64,000 bases of DNA from JBHYDC01 sp051861205 (GTDB taxonomy: Bacteria > Pseudomonadota > Alphaproteobacteria > Rhizobiales > Pleomorphomonadaceae), in NCBI GenBank assembly GCA_051861205.1, contig JBHYDC010000001.1, forward strand, positions 124,001 to 188,000, written 5' to 3'. Below the pieces are notes generated by a model, which saw only the letters and a program-made list of their open reading frames with translations, did not search any database and had not been told where the DNA came from. Made by a program: the position numbers and the translations under genes. Position 1 is the stretch's first letter. The number at the start of each line of letters is the position of its first letter. This document shows positions 24,199 to 32,111 of the stretch, in pieces.

Positions 24199-25041
24199 AT
24201 GAAACTTCTGCGTTTCGGTGAAATCGGTCTTGAGCGACCGGGGATCTTGGATGCCGACGGCCGCATCCGCGACCTGTCCGGCGTGGTGACCGACCTTGCC
24301 GGCGCCGCCCTGTCGCGCGCCAGCCTCGCCCGCATCGCCTCGACTGATGTTGCGTCGCTGCCGCTTGCACCGGAAGGCGTGCGCATCGGCGCTTGCGTGG
24401 CCGGCACCCGCAATTTCATCGCCGTCGGCCTCAATTACGCCGACCATGCCGCCGAAACCGGCGCTGCCGTGCCGAGCGAGCCGGTGCTCTTCAACAAGGC
24501 GCCTAACTGCATCGTCGGCCCCAACGACGACGTGCTGATCCCGCCGGGCTCTCTCAAGACCGACTGGGAGGTTGAGCTTGCCATCGTGATTGGCGAGGCC
24601 GCCTATCACGTTTCCGAGGATGACGCCCTGAGCCATGTTGCAGGCTTCTGCCTTTGCAACGACGTGTCCGAGCGCGCCTATCAGACGGAAAGCACGGGCC
24701 AGTGGATGAAGGGCAAGGGCTGCCCCACCTTCGGCCCGCTCGGCCCCTGGCTGGTCACGCCGGATGAGTTCGCCGATATCCAGAACCTTTCGATGGAACT
24801 CGACGTCAACGGCAAGAAGGCCCAGCGCGGCAGCACGAAGACGATGGTCTTCGGCGTCAAACACCTCGTGTCCTACATCTCGCGCTTCCTGCGGCTTGAT
24901 CCGGGCGACGTCATCACCACGGGAACCCCGCCCGGCGTTGGCATGGGCATGAAGCCGCCCGTCTATCTCAAGGCCGGCGACACCATCCGCCTTACCATCG
25001 AAGGCCTCGGCGAGCAGAACCAGCGGGTGTTGCAGGGCTAA
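24199..25041 (+). CDS. FAH-family hydrolase, probably 2,4-diketo-3-deoxy-L-fuconate hydrolase
   Basis: A 280-residue fumarylacetoacetase-fold enzyme. Metal ligands are in DWEVELAIVIGE and the later CNDVSERAYQ; the hallmark ITTGTPPGVGMGMKPP is in the C-terminal third. Members of this subgroup split 2,4-diketo-3-deoxy-L-fuconate or -rhamnonate into pyruvate and lactate; many are misannotated as ureidoglycolate lyase. It follows the SDR by 111 bp on the same strand. Just after the stop is a tandem palindromic repeat. Confidence 0.82.
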   Translation: MKLLRFGEIGLERPGILDADGRIRDLSGVVTDLAGAALSRASLARIASTDVASLPLAPEGVRIGACVAGTRNFIAVGLNYADHAAETGAAVPSEPVLFNKAPNCIVGPNDDVLIPPGSLKTDWEVELAIVIGEAAYHVSEDDALSHVAGFCLCNDVSERAYQTESTGQWMKGKGCPTFGPLGPWLVTPDEFADIQNLSMELDVNGKKAQRGSTKTMVFGVKHLVSYISRFLRLDPGDVITTGTPPGVGMGMKPPVYLKAGDTIRLTIEGLGEQNQRVLQG

Positions 25042-25143
25042 AGCGTTTCCCCGTCAAGTGGAAGCCGGTTGACGGATGAGGAAACGCTCTAGATGCGGTT
25101 CCCCGTCAAGTGGAAGCCGGTTGACGGACGAGGAAACGCTCTA
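25041..25143. repeat. tandem pair of ~50-bp palindromic elements
   Basis: Two copies (25041-25092 and 25094-25143) of an imperfect palindrome. Each has an outer arm AGCGTTTCC matched by GGAAACGCT, an inner arm CCGTCAA matched by TTGACGG, and a centre GTGGAAGCC. The first arm of copy two is degraded (TGCGGTTCC). The pattern AGCGTTTCC...GGAAACGCTCTA is like palindromic elements scattered between genes in Rhizobiales. It sits between a plus-strand stop and a minus-strand stop, where it could act as a bidirectional transcript end. Confidence 0.85.
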
Positions 25144-25154
25144 AGCGGCACGCC

Positions 25155-25790
25155 TCACACGAACTCGGGAATGCCCGGCATCGCCACGAAGCCGGGCAGA
25201 CCTCTGATCCGCCGCGTCCACGCCCGGATCTTCGGATAATCCTCCAGCGCTTCGCCAAAATCGATCGCCAGCGCAGCCGCCGGGAAGCACGCGATATCGG
25301 CGATCGTCGGCTCCGCGCCGGTCAGGAACGCGGCGGCGGCAAAGCCCTGCCGCACCAGTCGGTCCTCGATCACGCGAAACGCATCCCGCGCCCGCTTAGT
25401 CGCATCCGGATAGGGTGGGGCGATCCCAAGCATCGCCTCAATTCGCGCCGCATCCGCCGCTGCCAGCTCCTGGCCGGAAAACGCCAGCCAGCCGAAGGTT
25501 TCGGCCCGTGCCTGCCCCGCGCGCGGCAACCAATGCCCGGCCGGGTCGTAGCGCTCCGCCAAATGGATCAGGACAGCCTCGGCTCCGGCCGCTGTGACCT
25601 CCCCGTCCAGAAGCACCGGCAAGGTGCCGCGCGGATTAAGGGTTAAAAACACGTCCGACCGGTGCTCGCCGCCCGGATACAAGTCAATCGGAACGGACGC
25701 GAACGGCACGCTGAGGAGCCGCATCATCAGCCGCGCCTTATAGGCGTCCGCCGATAGCTCGTAGTCATGAAGCGTGATGGCCGCCGTCAC
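25155..25790 (-). CDS. glutathione S-transferase family protein
   Basis: A 211-residue protein with the thioredoxin-fold N-terminal domain of GSTs (ITLHDYELSADAYKARLMMRLL; Ser in LSADAYK is the likely thiol activator; NPRGTLPVLLDGEV is the cis-Pro loop) and an all-helical C-terminal domain ending in GLPGFVAMPG. The start is a GTG at 25790, fixed by a GTGA overlap with the stop of the upstream oxygenase gene. It is the last gene of an operon with two Rieske-oxygenase-like genes, so it may act on the oxidised product, as GSTs do in several aromatic catabolic operons. Confidence 0.85.
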   Translation of the reverse strand: MTAAITLHDYELSADAYKARLMMRLLSVPFASVPIDLYPGGEHRSDVFLTLNPRGTLPVLLDGEVTAAGAEAVLIHLAERYDPAGHWLPRAGQARAETFGWLAFSGQELAAADAARIEAMLGIAPPYPDATKRARDAFRVIEDRLVRQGFAAAAFLTGAEPTIADIACFPAAALAIDFGEALEDYPKIRAWTRRIRGLPGFVAMPGIPEFV

Positions 25791-26656
25791 GCCGCCCGCT
25801 CCACTGTTCCGAACCGAAGACCCTTTTCCTTCAGCCACCGCCGATACACCACCGACGTCAGATCCGCCCGCGTTGGAATTTCAGAGCGCGGACTGAGCGG
25901 CAAAAGGCGCGGCCGCTGATTTTCCAGGATGATGCGATCTTGCAGGAAGATCGTCTGCTGGAAGTGGATGATGGACGTGGTCGGCGTCTGCGCATCGATC
26001 AAGGCCATCGCCGCGAAGGCGAGCGACACGTCCTCGGCAACCGGCTGCACGAAGAGCGCGATTGCGTCCATGCGCGCGGCATCGCTCGGGCAGGTCTTGT
26101 AGAGCAGCACGTTGAAAGGGCTGACGACGCGGTAGGTATAGTCCGACATCTGCCCGCCGGCCGATTGCGCCGCCGCCTTCGGCTGCCAGAACTGGCAGTT
26201 GGTCGCCCAAACCTCGTCCACATCGGCGCGGATTTCCACGTCGTATTTCGTCACCTCCGGCCGCTCCACCACGCCGAGAATGTCGGTGTGCACGAAGGGA
26301 AAATGCGCCAGATCGAGGAAATTCTCGATAAGCCGCAGCCCGGACGCGCGCACCCTCACGCCCCCGCAAACCACGATCCGCCGGTCCGCCTCGTGAAACT
26401 CGGGGATCGCGAACAGTCCGGCGTTCGGCTGGCCGAGCGTTGTCCAAACATGCCCGTAATCCTCGATCACTGGCAGCGCCCGTCCGTCCGGCCCGGTTGC
26501 GCTCACGCCCTCCGCCCGGCGCGCCAGGGATACCGGCGCGCCGAGAATGTGGGTCTCCAGCGTCCGGTCCGCCGTCACGTCTTCGGATCGCCCGGCCACA
26601 TACCAGGCATCGAGCGCGGCGCTTTCCAGCGCGATCGGGTCTGTCTCATGCCGCAT
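25787..26656 (-). CDS. Rieske-oxygenase-like catalytic subunit lacking the [2Fe-2S] ligands
   Basis: A 289-residue protein related to the alpha subunit of Rieske non-haem iron oxygenases. The mononuclear-iron motif is intact (ENFLDLAHFPFVH, Asp and two His at about 112-121) and FLQDRIILENQRPRLLP is the matching late helix. The N-terminal part begins like a Rieske domain (AWYVAGRSEDVTADRTLETHILGAPVSLARR) but where the CxH and CxxH cluster ligands should be it runs straight into GRALPVIEDYGHVWTTLG. The cluster loop is thus deleted while the strands on both sides are kept. The gene overlaps an upstream gene that encodes a separate Rieske protein by 11 bp, so electrons may come from that partner. 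Confidence 0.8.
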   Translation of the reverse strand: MRHETDPIALESAALDAWYVAGRSEDVTADRTLETHILGAPVSLARRAEGVSATGPDGRALPVIEDYGHVWTTLGQPNAGLFAIPEFHEADRRIVVCGGVRVRASGLRLIENFLDLAHFPFVHTDILGVVERPEVTKYDVEIRADVDEVWATNCQFWQPKAAAQSAGGQMSDYTYRVVSPFNVLLYKTCPSDAARMDAIALFVQPVAEDVSLAFAAMALIDAQTPTTSIIHFQQTIFLQDRIILENQRPRLLPLSPRSEIPTRADLTSVVYRRWLKEKGLRFGTVERAA

Positions 26657-27314
26657 GGGACTGCTCGTTTCCTTCAAGATCGCGCCGAAACGCCTCGCTC
26701 CACGCTGCCACCGCAAGAAGATCGCTTGCCGTCACGGGGCCGTCCAGCCGGCGCGCGAGGAGGTGCAAGGTCGTCACATTGTCCAATTTGCGATGCATCC
26801 CAACGATTGCCGTCAAGCCCGGCGCGGCCGCAATGCTCACGATCCGGTCCGCTTCATGCCCGCCGTTCTCGGCAAGCCTGCGGCGAATGACGTCTGCGCC
26901 TGCCTCGATCGTGAGGCTCCGCACGGGAACCGAGCCCACAGGCAAACAGGGCGGTAAGCCCTCCGCCCCCCGGTCGCGATCGAACCACAGCCACACCAGC
27001 CCGTCCGCTTCAACGGCTGCATATCGCTCAGCGGTGATCGTCGCGGGCGGCTCAAGCTCTGGATGGGCGGGGATCCGGCGGCACCCGCCGTCCGCGCCAA
27101 ATCGCCAGCCATGATAGAGGCAGGTGATCGCTTCATCGCGCACGAAGCCGAAGGAAAGCCGCATGCCCCGGTGCGGGCATCGATCGGTGAACGCTTGGAG
27201 ATGCCCGGGCGCCGTGCGCCACAGCACGATCTCGCGCCCCACCACGACGGCCGGATGCGCCGACCCCGCGGCAACATCGGCCTGAAGCGCCACCGGCACC
27301 CATCCCCCACCCAT
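26646..27314 (-). CDS. stand-alone Rieske [2Fe-2S] protein, probable partner of the downstream oxygenase
   Basis: A 222-residue protein. The Rieske ligands are complete: CPHRG (Cys46, His48) and CLYHGW (Cys65, His68), followed by RIPAHPELEPPATITAERYAAVEADGLVWLWF, the end of an oxygenase-type Rieske domain. The remaining 100 residues do not contain a mononuclear-iron motif and I cannot assign them. GGGGGCGGGA precedes ATG 27314. Together with the next gene, which has the iron site but no cluster, this looks like one oxygenase distributed over two polypeptides. A nearby reductase is not evident, although an FMN reductase gene is 0.3 kb upstream. Confidence 0.85.
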   Translation of the reverse strand: MGGGWVPVALQADVAAGSAHPAVVVGREIVLWRTAPGHLQAFTDRCPHRGMRLSFGFVRDEAITCLYHGWRFGADGGCRRIPAHPELEPPATITAERYAAVEADGLVWLWFDRDRGAEGLPPCLPVGSVPVRSLTIEAGADVIRRRLAENGGHEADRIVSIAAAPGLTAIVGMHRKLDNVTTLHLLARRLDGPVTASDLLAVAAWSEAFRRDLEGNEQSHAA

Positions 27315-27325
27315 TCCCGCCCCCT

Positions 27326-27607
27326 TCAGTCGCGCTCGAAGCGCCCGGCCGGCACGCCGGCTTCCAGCACCTGCCGCTCGATATCATCGACAAAACTGTG
27401 CACAGGGCCGAGCATGCAGGCAACTTCCAGCATGTCGATCAGTCCCGCCGGGCCGCCCACGGACACGACGAGCCGCCCGTCAGCCTCCCGCACCACCCGT
27501 CCGCACAGCGAAAACAGCCGCGCCCGTTCCACGACGAAGGCGACGAAGCCCTCGTCGAGCCCTCGCCCTCTAAGCACGATCCGCGCCAAAACATCGGGGT
27601 GGCTCAT
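27326..27607 (-). CDS. acylphosphatase-like protein without the catalytic residues
   Basis: A 93-residue protein with the layout of an acylphosphatase: an N-terminal strand ARIVLRGRGLDEGFVAFVVERA, then LCGRVVREADGRLVVSVGGP, then MLGPVHSFVDDIE. In true acylphosphatases the first loop ends in GFR and the second strand in GWVRN; here the Arg is Val (GFV) and the Asn position is Glu (VVREADG), so hydrolysis is unlikely. The start is ATG 27607, three bases after an in-frame TTG. It is the first gene of the Rieske set, 11 bp before the Rieske protein. A binding or regulatory role would be a guess. Confidence 0.55.
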   Translation of the reverse strand: MSHPDVLARIVLRGRGLDEGFVAFVVERARLFSLCGRVVREADGRLVVSVGGPAGLIDMLEVACMLGPVHSFVDDIERQVLEAGVPAGRFERD

Positions 27608-27652
27608 CAAGGGTTCATTTGCGCGCGAGAGATGATGTCCGGTCCCCGGCCA

Positions 27653-28222
27653 TCAGGCATGACCGCGCGCGGATTTCAAGAGATTGGCCCACCAGTTCAG
27701 CTGATCCAGCATGTCTTTCGCCCCCTTTTGAAGGAAATCAAACTCCTCCAGCGGCTTGCCCTTCGCCACCTCCATGTAGATTGCCCATTGGATGTGCACC
27801 GCAAGCCGGATCGGCACCATGTCGAGTTCGACCGCGGTCAGCCGAAGCTGCTCCACCGCCCGCGCTCCGCCCGCGCTGCCATAAGCCACGAAGCCGATCG
27901 GCTTCTTTCCCCATTCCTTGAACGCATAGTCGAGCGCATTCTTGATCGCGGCTGTGGGCCCGTGGTTGTACTCGGCCGCGATCACCACGAAACCGTCGCA
28001 CGCGGCCACGGCCTTTTGCCATCGCCGCGCGACCTCGCTTTCGGACGGCGCATAAGCCGGCGACGCCGCCTCGTTGAACAGCGGCATCGGAAAATCCTTG
28101 AGGTCAAGCATCACGACCTCCGTGTCCGCCCTCGCGGACGCAACCCGCTCCATCCACCGCGCCGGATGGTCGGCGAAGCGTTCCTCGCGGACGCTGCTGA
28201 TGATGATCCCGATCTTCGCCAT
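27653..28222 (-). CDS. NADPH-dependent FMN reductase family protein
   Basis: A 189-residue flavodoxin-fold reductase. The phosphate loop IISSVREERFADHPARWM opens the protein and VIAAEYNHGPTAAIKNALDYAF holds the isoalloxazine-binding YNHG motif. Enzymes of this group reduce FMN, quinones, azo dyes or metals. It stands 61 bp after a galactose-dehydrogenase-like gene and 45 bp before the Rieske set, on the same strand, so it could belong to either transcript. Supply of reduced flavin to the split oxygenase is possible but not shown. Confidence 0.88.
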   Translation of the reverse strand: MAKIGIIISSVREERFADHPARWMERVASARADTEVVMLDLKDFPMPLFNEAASPAYAPSESEVARRWQKAVAACDGFVVIAAEYNHGPTAAIKNALDYAFKEWGKKPIGFVAYGSAGGARAVEQLRLTAVELDMVPIRLAVHIQWAIYMEVAKGKPLEEFDFLQKGAKDMLDQLNWWANLLKSARGHA

Positions 28223-28283
28223 GGCTCCGGCCTCCGGCTATCCCCCTGCTTAGGAACGCCGAGGGCCGCGCAATGGCTCCCGA

Positions 28284-29228
28284 TCACCAGTTGAACGGAT
28301 CGGTCTCGCGCCGACGGCCGATGAAGAAGCTGTCCGCCACCAGCCGCAGCGGCGCGGCGTCCACATCGCTCGCGCCGGTCTCGATCAGCGCATGGAAACG
28401 CCGGTAGATGTGGCGGTATTCCTGATCCGGTAGATCGATGATCTCCTGCCCGTCCACCGTCAGGCAGGTGCCGCCCCGGGTCAGAACGAGGCTCTGCCCG
28501 TCCTGCGTTTCGAGCTCGATCGTCCAGGTCTGTTCGCCCTCCTGGCGCCAATCGAACACGCCCTGGAAATGCTCGACCCCGGCGCCCTCCGGCCCCCGGA
28601 ACGTCACGGTCGCGCCGATCGGCGTTTCCCGGTTGACCGGGTACTCAAGGTCCGCCCGCGTCACGAAGGGCGAGAAGGGGAGGATTTTGGTGAGGATCGA
28701 AATCGCGTTGATCGCGGGGTCGAACACGCCGAAGCCGCCGGGCTGCCAGATCCAGTCCTGACCTGGATGCCAGCGCCGCACGTCTTCCTTCCATGTCACG
28801 TTGATCCGCCGGATCTTCGCCCCCCCAAGCCGCGCCTTCGCCTCGTCCACCGCCGGGTTGAACTGCGAATGCCAGGTTGCGAACAAGGTGCGTTTGGTTT
28901 GCTTCGCCGCGAGGATCAGATCCTCAAGCTCGCTCACCGTCGCCGTCGGTGGCTTTTCGATCAGCACGTGCTTGCCGGCCTCAAGCGCCTCGCGCACCGC
29001 GCCGTGCCTGACTTCCGGTGGTGTGCAATTGGCCACCGCGTCCAGCTCCGGCATCGCCACCAGCATCTCGGCTTGCGTGCTGAAGGTGCGAACCCCCGGC
29101 CGCGTCACGCCGCGTTGGCTGACCAGCGCGACGAGATCGAACAGGCCGGTTTCCGCGATCGACGGCAAATGCTGATCGACTGCGATCTTGCCGACCCCGA
29201 CAAGACCAAGGGTATATGTCTTCGCCAT
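28284..29228 (-). CDS. Gfo/Idh/MocA oxidoreductase, probably D-galactose (L-arabinose) 1-dehydrogenase
   Basis: A 314-residue NAD(P)-dependent sugar dehydrogenase. The Rossmann start LGLVGVGKIAVDQHLPSI and the EKPP motif (VLIEKPPTATV) define the family; WHSQFNPAVDEAK and WIWQPGGFGVFDPAINAI match the D-galactose 1-dehydrogenase subgroup of rhizobia. ATG 29228 is chosen; the frame extends into gguB. It follows gguB by 11 bp, consistent with oxidation of the aldose brought in by the ChvE-Ggu transporter to its lactone. Confidence 0.85.
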   Translation of the reverse strand: MAKTYTLGLVGVGKIAVDQHLPSIAETGLFDLVALVSQRGVTRPGVRTFSTQAEMLVAMPELDAVANCTPPEVRHGAVREALEAGKHVLIEKPPTATVSELEDLILAAKQTKRTLFATWHSQFNPAVDEAKARLGGAKIRRINVTWKEDVRRWHPGQDWIWQPGGFGVFDPAINAISILTKILPFSPFVTRADLEYPVNRETPIGATVTFRGPEGAGVEHFQGVFDWRQEGEQTWTIELETQDGQSLVLTRGGTCLTVDGQEIIDLPDQEYRHIYRRFHALIETGASDVDAAPLRLVADSFFIGRRRETDPFNW

Positions 29229-29239
29229 GGCGGTGCCTG

Positions 29240-30436
29240 TCAGCCCTTGTTCTTGTTGTAGACGTCGAAGAACACGGCCGCGAGCAGCACAAGGCCTTTG
29301 ATCACCTGCTGCCAGTCGATGCCGACGCCGAGGATCGACATGCCGTTGTTCATCACGCCCATGATGAACGCGCCGATCACCGCACCCGTCACCTTGCCGA
29401 CGCCGCCCGACGCTGAAGCACCGCCGATGAAGCACGCCGCGATCACGTCAAGCTCGAAGGAAACGCCCGCTTTCGGCGTTGCCGTGTTCAGGCGCGCGGC
29501 AAAAATAAGCCCCGCCAGCGCCGCCAACACGCCCATGTTGACGAAGGTGATGAAGGTCAGCCGTTCCGTGTTGATGCCGGAAAGCTTCGCCGCCTTTTCA
29601 TTGCCGCCGAGCGCATAGATCCGCCGCCCGATCGTGGTCTGGCGCGTTGCGAAGGCATAGATGGCAATAAGCAGGATCATCACCATCAGCACATTCGGCA
29701 GGCCCTTATAGGTCGCGAGCTGATAGCTGAGCGCGACCAGGGCGAGCGCGATCGCCACGTTCCGAAGCGCGAAAAACAGATACGGCTCCTGCTCGATCCC
29801 GTGCTTCTGATGGCTCTGCCGGCTGCGGATGCTGAGCACCACCACCACCGCGGCGCCCGCAAGCCCTAGGATCAGAGACAGCACATGTAAGCCCGGTATA
29901 GAGAAAAGGTCCGGAATAAAGCCTGAGGAAAGCAGTTGGAACGATTTCGGAAACGGCCCGACCGACTGTCCCTGAAGAACCGCAAGGCTGAGCCCGCGAA
30001 ACACCAGCATGCCGGCGAGCGTCACAATGAAGGACGGGATGCGGTAGAACGCGATGAAATAGCCCTGCGCCGCCCCGATCGCCGCCCCGACCGCAAGACA
30101 GATCACGGTCGTCGAAATCGGGTCCAGCTTGAACTGCACCATGAGAATCGCGGCGCGCGCGCCCACGAACCCGACAACCGATCCCACGGAAAGATCGATG
30201 TGCCCGGCCACGATCACCAGCAGCATGCCCAGCGCCATGATGACGATGTAGCTGTTCTGCAGGATCACGTTGGTCAGGTTCACCGGCCTCAGGATTGTGC
30301 CGTCGGTCATGATGGCGAAGAAGGCGAGGATCGCGACCAGCGAGAACAGCATCCCGTAATCGCGAAGATTCGACTTCATGAAGGTCCGGAACGGATGGTC
30401 TTCGCGCGCCGGCGCGAGCGTCGTTTCGGATGTCAT
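29240..30436 (-). CDS. gguB: multiple-monosaccharide ABC transporter permease
   Basis: A 398-residue inner-membrane permease (MmsB/GguB) with about ten helices. MALGMLLVIVAGHIDLSVGSVVGFVGA is the sugar-permease signature, and the long insert with SRQSHQKHGIEQEP between helices distinguishes GguB from ordinary ribose permeases. It overlaps gguA by four bases (30433-30436). With GguA and ChvE it imports aldoses such as galactose, arabinose and xylose in Agrobacterium relatives. Confidence 0.94.
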   Translation of the reverse strand: MTSETTLAPAREDHPFRTFMKSNLRDYGMLFSLVAILAFFAIMTDGTILRPVNLTNVILQNSYIVIMALGMLLVIVAGHIDLSVGSVVGFVGARAAILMVQFKLDPISTTVICLAVGAAIGAAQGYFIAFYRIPSFIVTLAGMLVFRGLSLAVLQGQSVGPFPKSFQLLSSGFIPDLFSIPGLHVLSLILGLAGAAVVVVLSIRSRQSHQKHGIEQEPYLFFALRNVAIALALVALSYQLATYKGLPNVLMVMILLIAIYAFATRQTTIGRRIYALGGNEKAAKLSGINTERLTFITFVNMGVLAALAGLIFAARLNTATPKAGVSFELDVIAACFIGGASASGGVGKVTGAVIGAFIMGVMNNGMSILGVGIDWQQVIKGLVLLAAVFFDVYNKNKG

Positions 30437-31968
30437 GCCACCTTCTCCCCGGATTTCATGATAGCTCGCATGATCTTTTCCTGACTCGCATCCTTGGCTG
30501 GCATTTCCGCGACGAGAGCACCCTCGTTCATCACATAGATGCGGTCGCAGACACCAAGCAATTCGGGCATCTCGGACGATATCATGATCACGCCCTTACC
30601 CTCGTCGGCGAGCGCGTTGATGATCGTATAGATTTCATATTTTGCGCCCACGTCGATGCCGCGCGTCGGCTCGTCCAGGATCAGCACGTCCGGCTGCGAG
30701 AACAGCCATTTCGATAGCACGACCTTCTGCTGATTGCCGCCCGACAGGTTCACCGCTTCCTGGAAAACGCTGGAACAGCGGATGTTCAGCTTGCGCTTGT
30801 AGTCGTTGGCAACCTTCAGTTCCTCGATGTCGTCGATCACCATGTTTTTCGACACGCCGGCAAGATTGGCCAGCGTCACATTGTGCAAAATCGTGTTGCC
30901 AAGCACGAGGCCGTAGGTCTTCCGGTCCTCGGTCGCATAGGCCAGCCCCGCCGCGATCGCCTTGCCGATGGTGGAAACGTCCACCTCGTGCCCCTTCATG
31001 AAGGCTTGGCCGGTAATCTTCTGGCCGTAGGAGCGGCCGAACACGCTCATCGCGAATTCCGTGCGCCCCGCGCCCATCAGCCCCGCGATGCCCACCACCT
31101 CGCCGCGCCGCACGTTGAGGTCGATCCCCCGGATCATCTTCCGGTCCGCGTGGATCTGGTGATAGGCGGTCCAGTTCTTCACCTCGAACAGCACGTCTCC
31201 GATCTTCGGCACGCGCTTTGGATACCGGTCGGCGATCTCGCGGCCCACCATCCCCTTGATGATGCGATCCTCGCTGATCTCCTCGCGGTGGCAATCCAGC
31301 GTTTCCACGGTGGAGCCATCGCGCAAGACCGTGATCTGATCGGCAACCTTCGAGATTTCGTTGAGCTTGTGGCTGATCAGGATCGAGGAAATGCCGTGGT
31401 TCTTGAAGTCCACCAGCAGCTTGAGCAAGGCCTCGCTGTCGCTTTCATTGAGGCTCGCCGTCGGCTCGTCGAGGATCAGCAGCTTGACCTCTTTGGAAAG
31501 CGCCTTGGCGATCTCCACGAGTTGCTGCTTGCCGACGCCGATATTGGTCACCAGCGTCTGCGGGCTTTCCTTCAGGCCCACCTTGCGCAGCAGCGCCTGG
31601 GTCTCCGACGTCACGAGCGACCAGTCGATGATGCCGTTCTTCGCCTGCTCGTTACCGAGAAAGATATTCTCCGCGATCGAGAGCAGAGGAACCAGCGCCA
31701 GCTCTTGGTGAATGATGATGATGCCGGTTTTTTCGCTGTCGGCGATCGTGCGGAAGCGCCGCTCCTCGCCCTCATACCAGATTTCGCCAGTATAGCTGCC
31801 GTGCGGATAAACCCCGCTCAGCACCTTCATCAGCGTGGATTTACCGGCCCCGTTCTCGCCCACCAGCGCATGAATTTCGCCCCGGCGCACCTTAAGGTTC
31901 ACGTTCTCCAGCGCCTTGACGCCGGGAAATGTCTTGGTGATCCCCCGCATTTCCAGGATCGTGTCCAT
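30433..31968 (-). CDS. gguA: multiple-monosaccharide ABC transporter ATPase
   Basis: A 511-residue tandem ATPase (MmsA/GguA). The first half has Walker A GENGAGKST, signature VGKQQLVEIAKAL and Walker B LLILDEPTASL; the second half has the usual degenerate Walker A (GLMGAGRTE) and a good signature LSGGNQQKVVLSKWL with LILDEPTRGID. Gene order chvE-gguA-gguB is that of Agrobacterium. A stem-loop in the 143-bp gap upstream separates it from chvE. Confidence 0.95.
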   Translation of the reverse strand: MDTILEMRGITKTFPGVKALENVNLKVRRGEIHALVGENGAGKSTLMKVLSGVYPHGSYTGEIWYEGEERRFRTIADSEKTGIIIIHQELALVPLLSIAENIFLGNEQAKNGIIDWSLVTSETQALLRKVGLKESPQTLVTNIGVGKQQLVEIAKALSKEVKLLILDEPTASLNESDSEALLKLLVDFKNHGISSILISHKLNEISKVADQITVLRDGSTVETLDCHREEISEDRIIKGMVGREIADRYPKRVPKIGDVLFEVKNWTAYHQIHADRKMIRGIDLNVRRGEVVGIAGLMGAGRTEFAMSVFGRSYGQKITGQAFMKGHEVDVSTIGKAIAAGLAYATEDRKTYGLVLGNTILHNVTLANLAGVSKNMVIDDIEELKVANDYKRKLNIRCSSVFQEAVNLSGGNQQKVVLSKWLFSQPDVLILDEPTRGIDVGAKYEIYTIINALADEGKGVIMISSEMPELLGVCDRIYVMNEGALVAEMPAKDASQEKIMRAIMKSGEKVA

Positions 31969-32062
31969 AACTTGGATAACCCCTGTCGGCAGAGCACAGC
32001 AACGTCTTCATCAAAACAATCGCCTTGGGCCAAAGATCCCAAGCCGCTTGCCACGACATGAT

Positions 32063-32091
32063 GAGCCCCGCACCGGTTAGGTGCGAGGCTC
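32063..32091 (-). promoter_or_regulatory. stem-loop between chvE and gguA
   Basis: Arms GAGCCCCGCACC (32063-32074) and GGTGCGAGGCTC (32080-32091) pair over 12 positions with one C-A mismatch around loop GGTTA. No T-run follows on the minus strand. Such intercistronic hairpins commonly protect the abundant binding-protein mRNA or reduce read-through into the transporter genes. Confidence 0.7.
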
Positions 32092-32111
32092 GTGTTCAAC
32101 TCAAGCGAAGC

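Noticed and set aside
25041..25143. Short CRISPR array
   Set aside because: Only two units directly abutting, each internally palindromic, with no spacers and no cas genes in the window.
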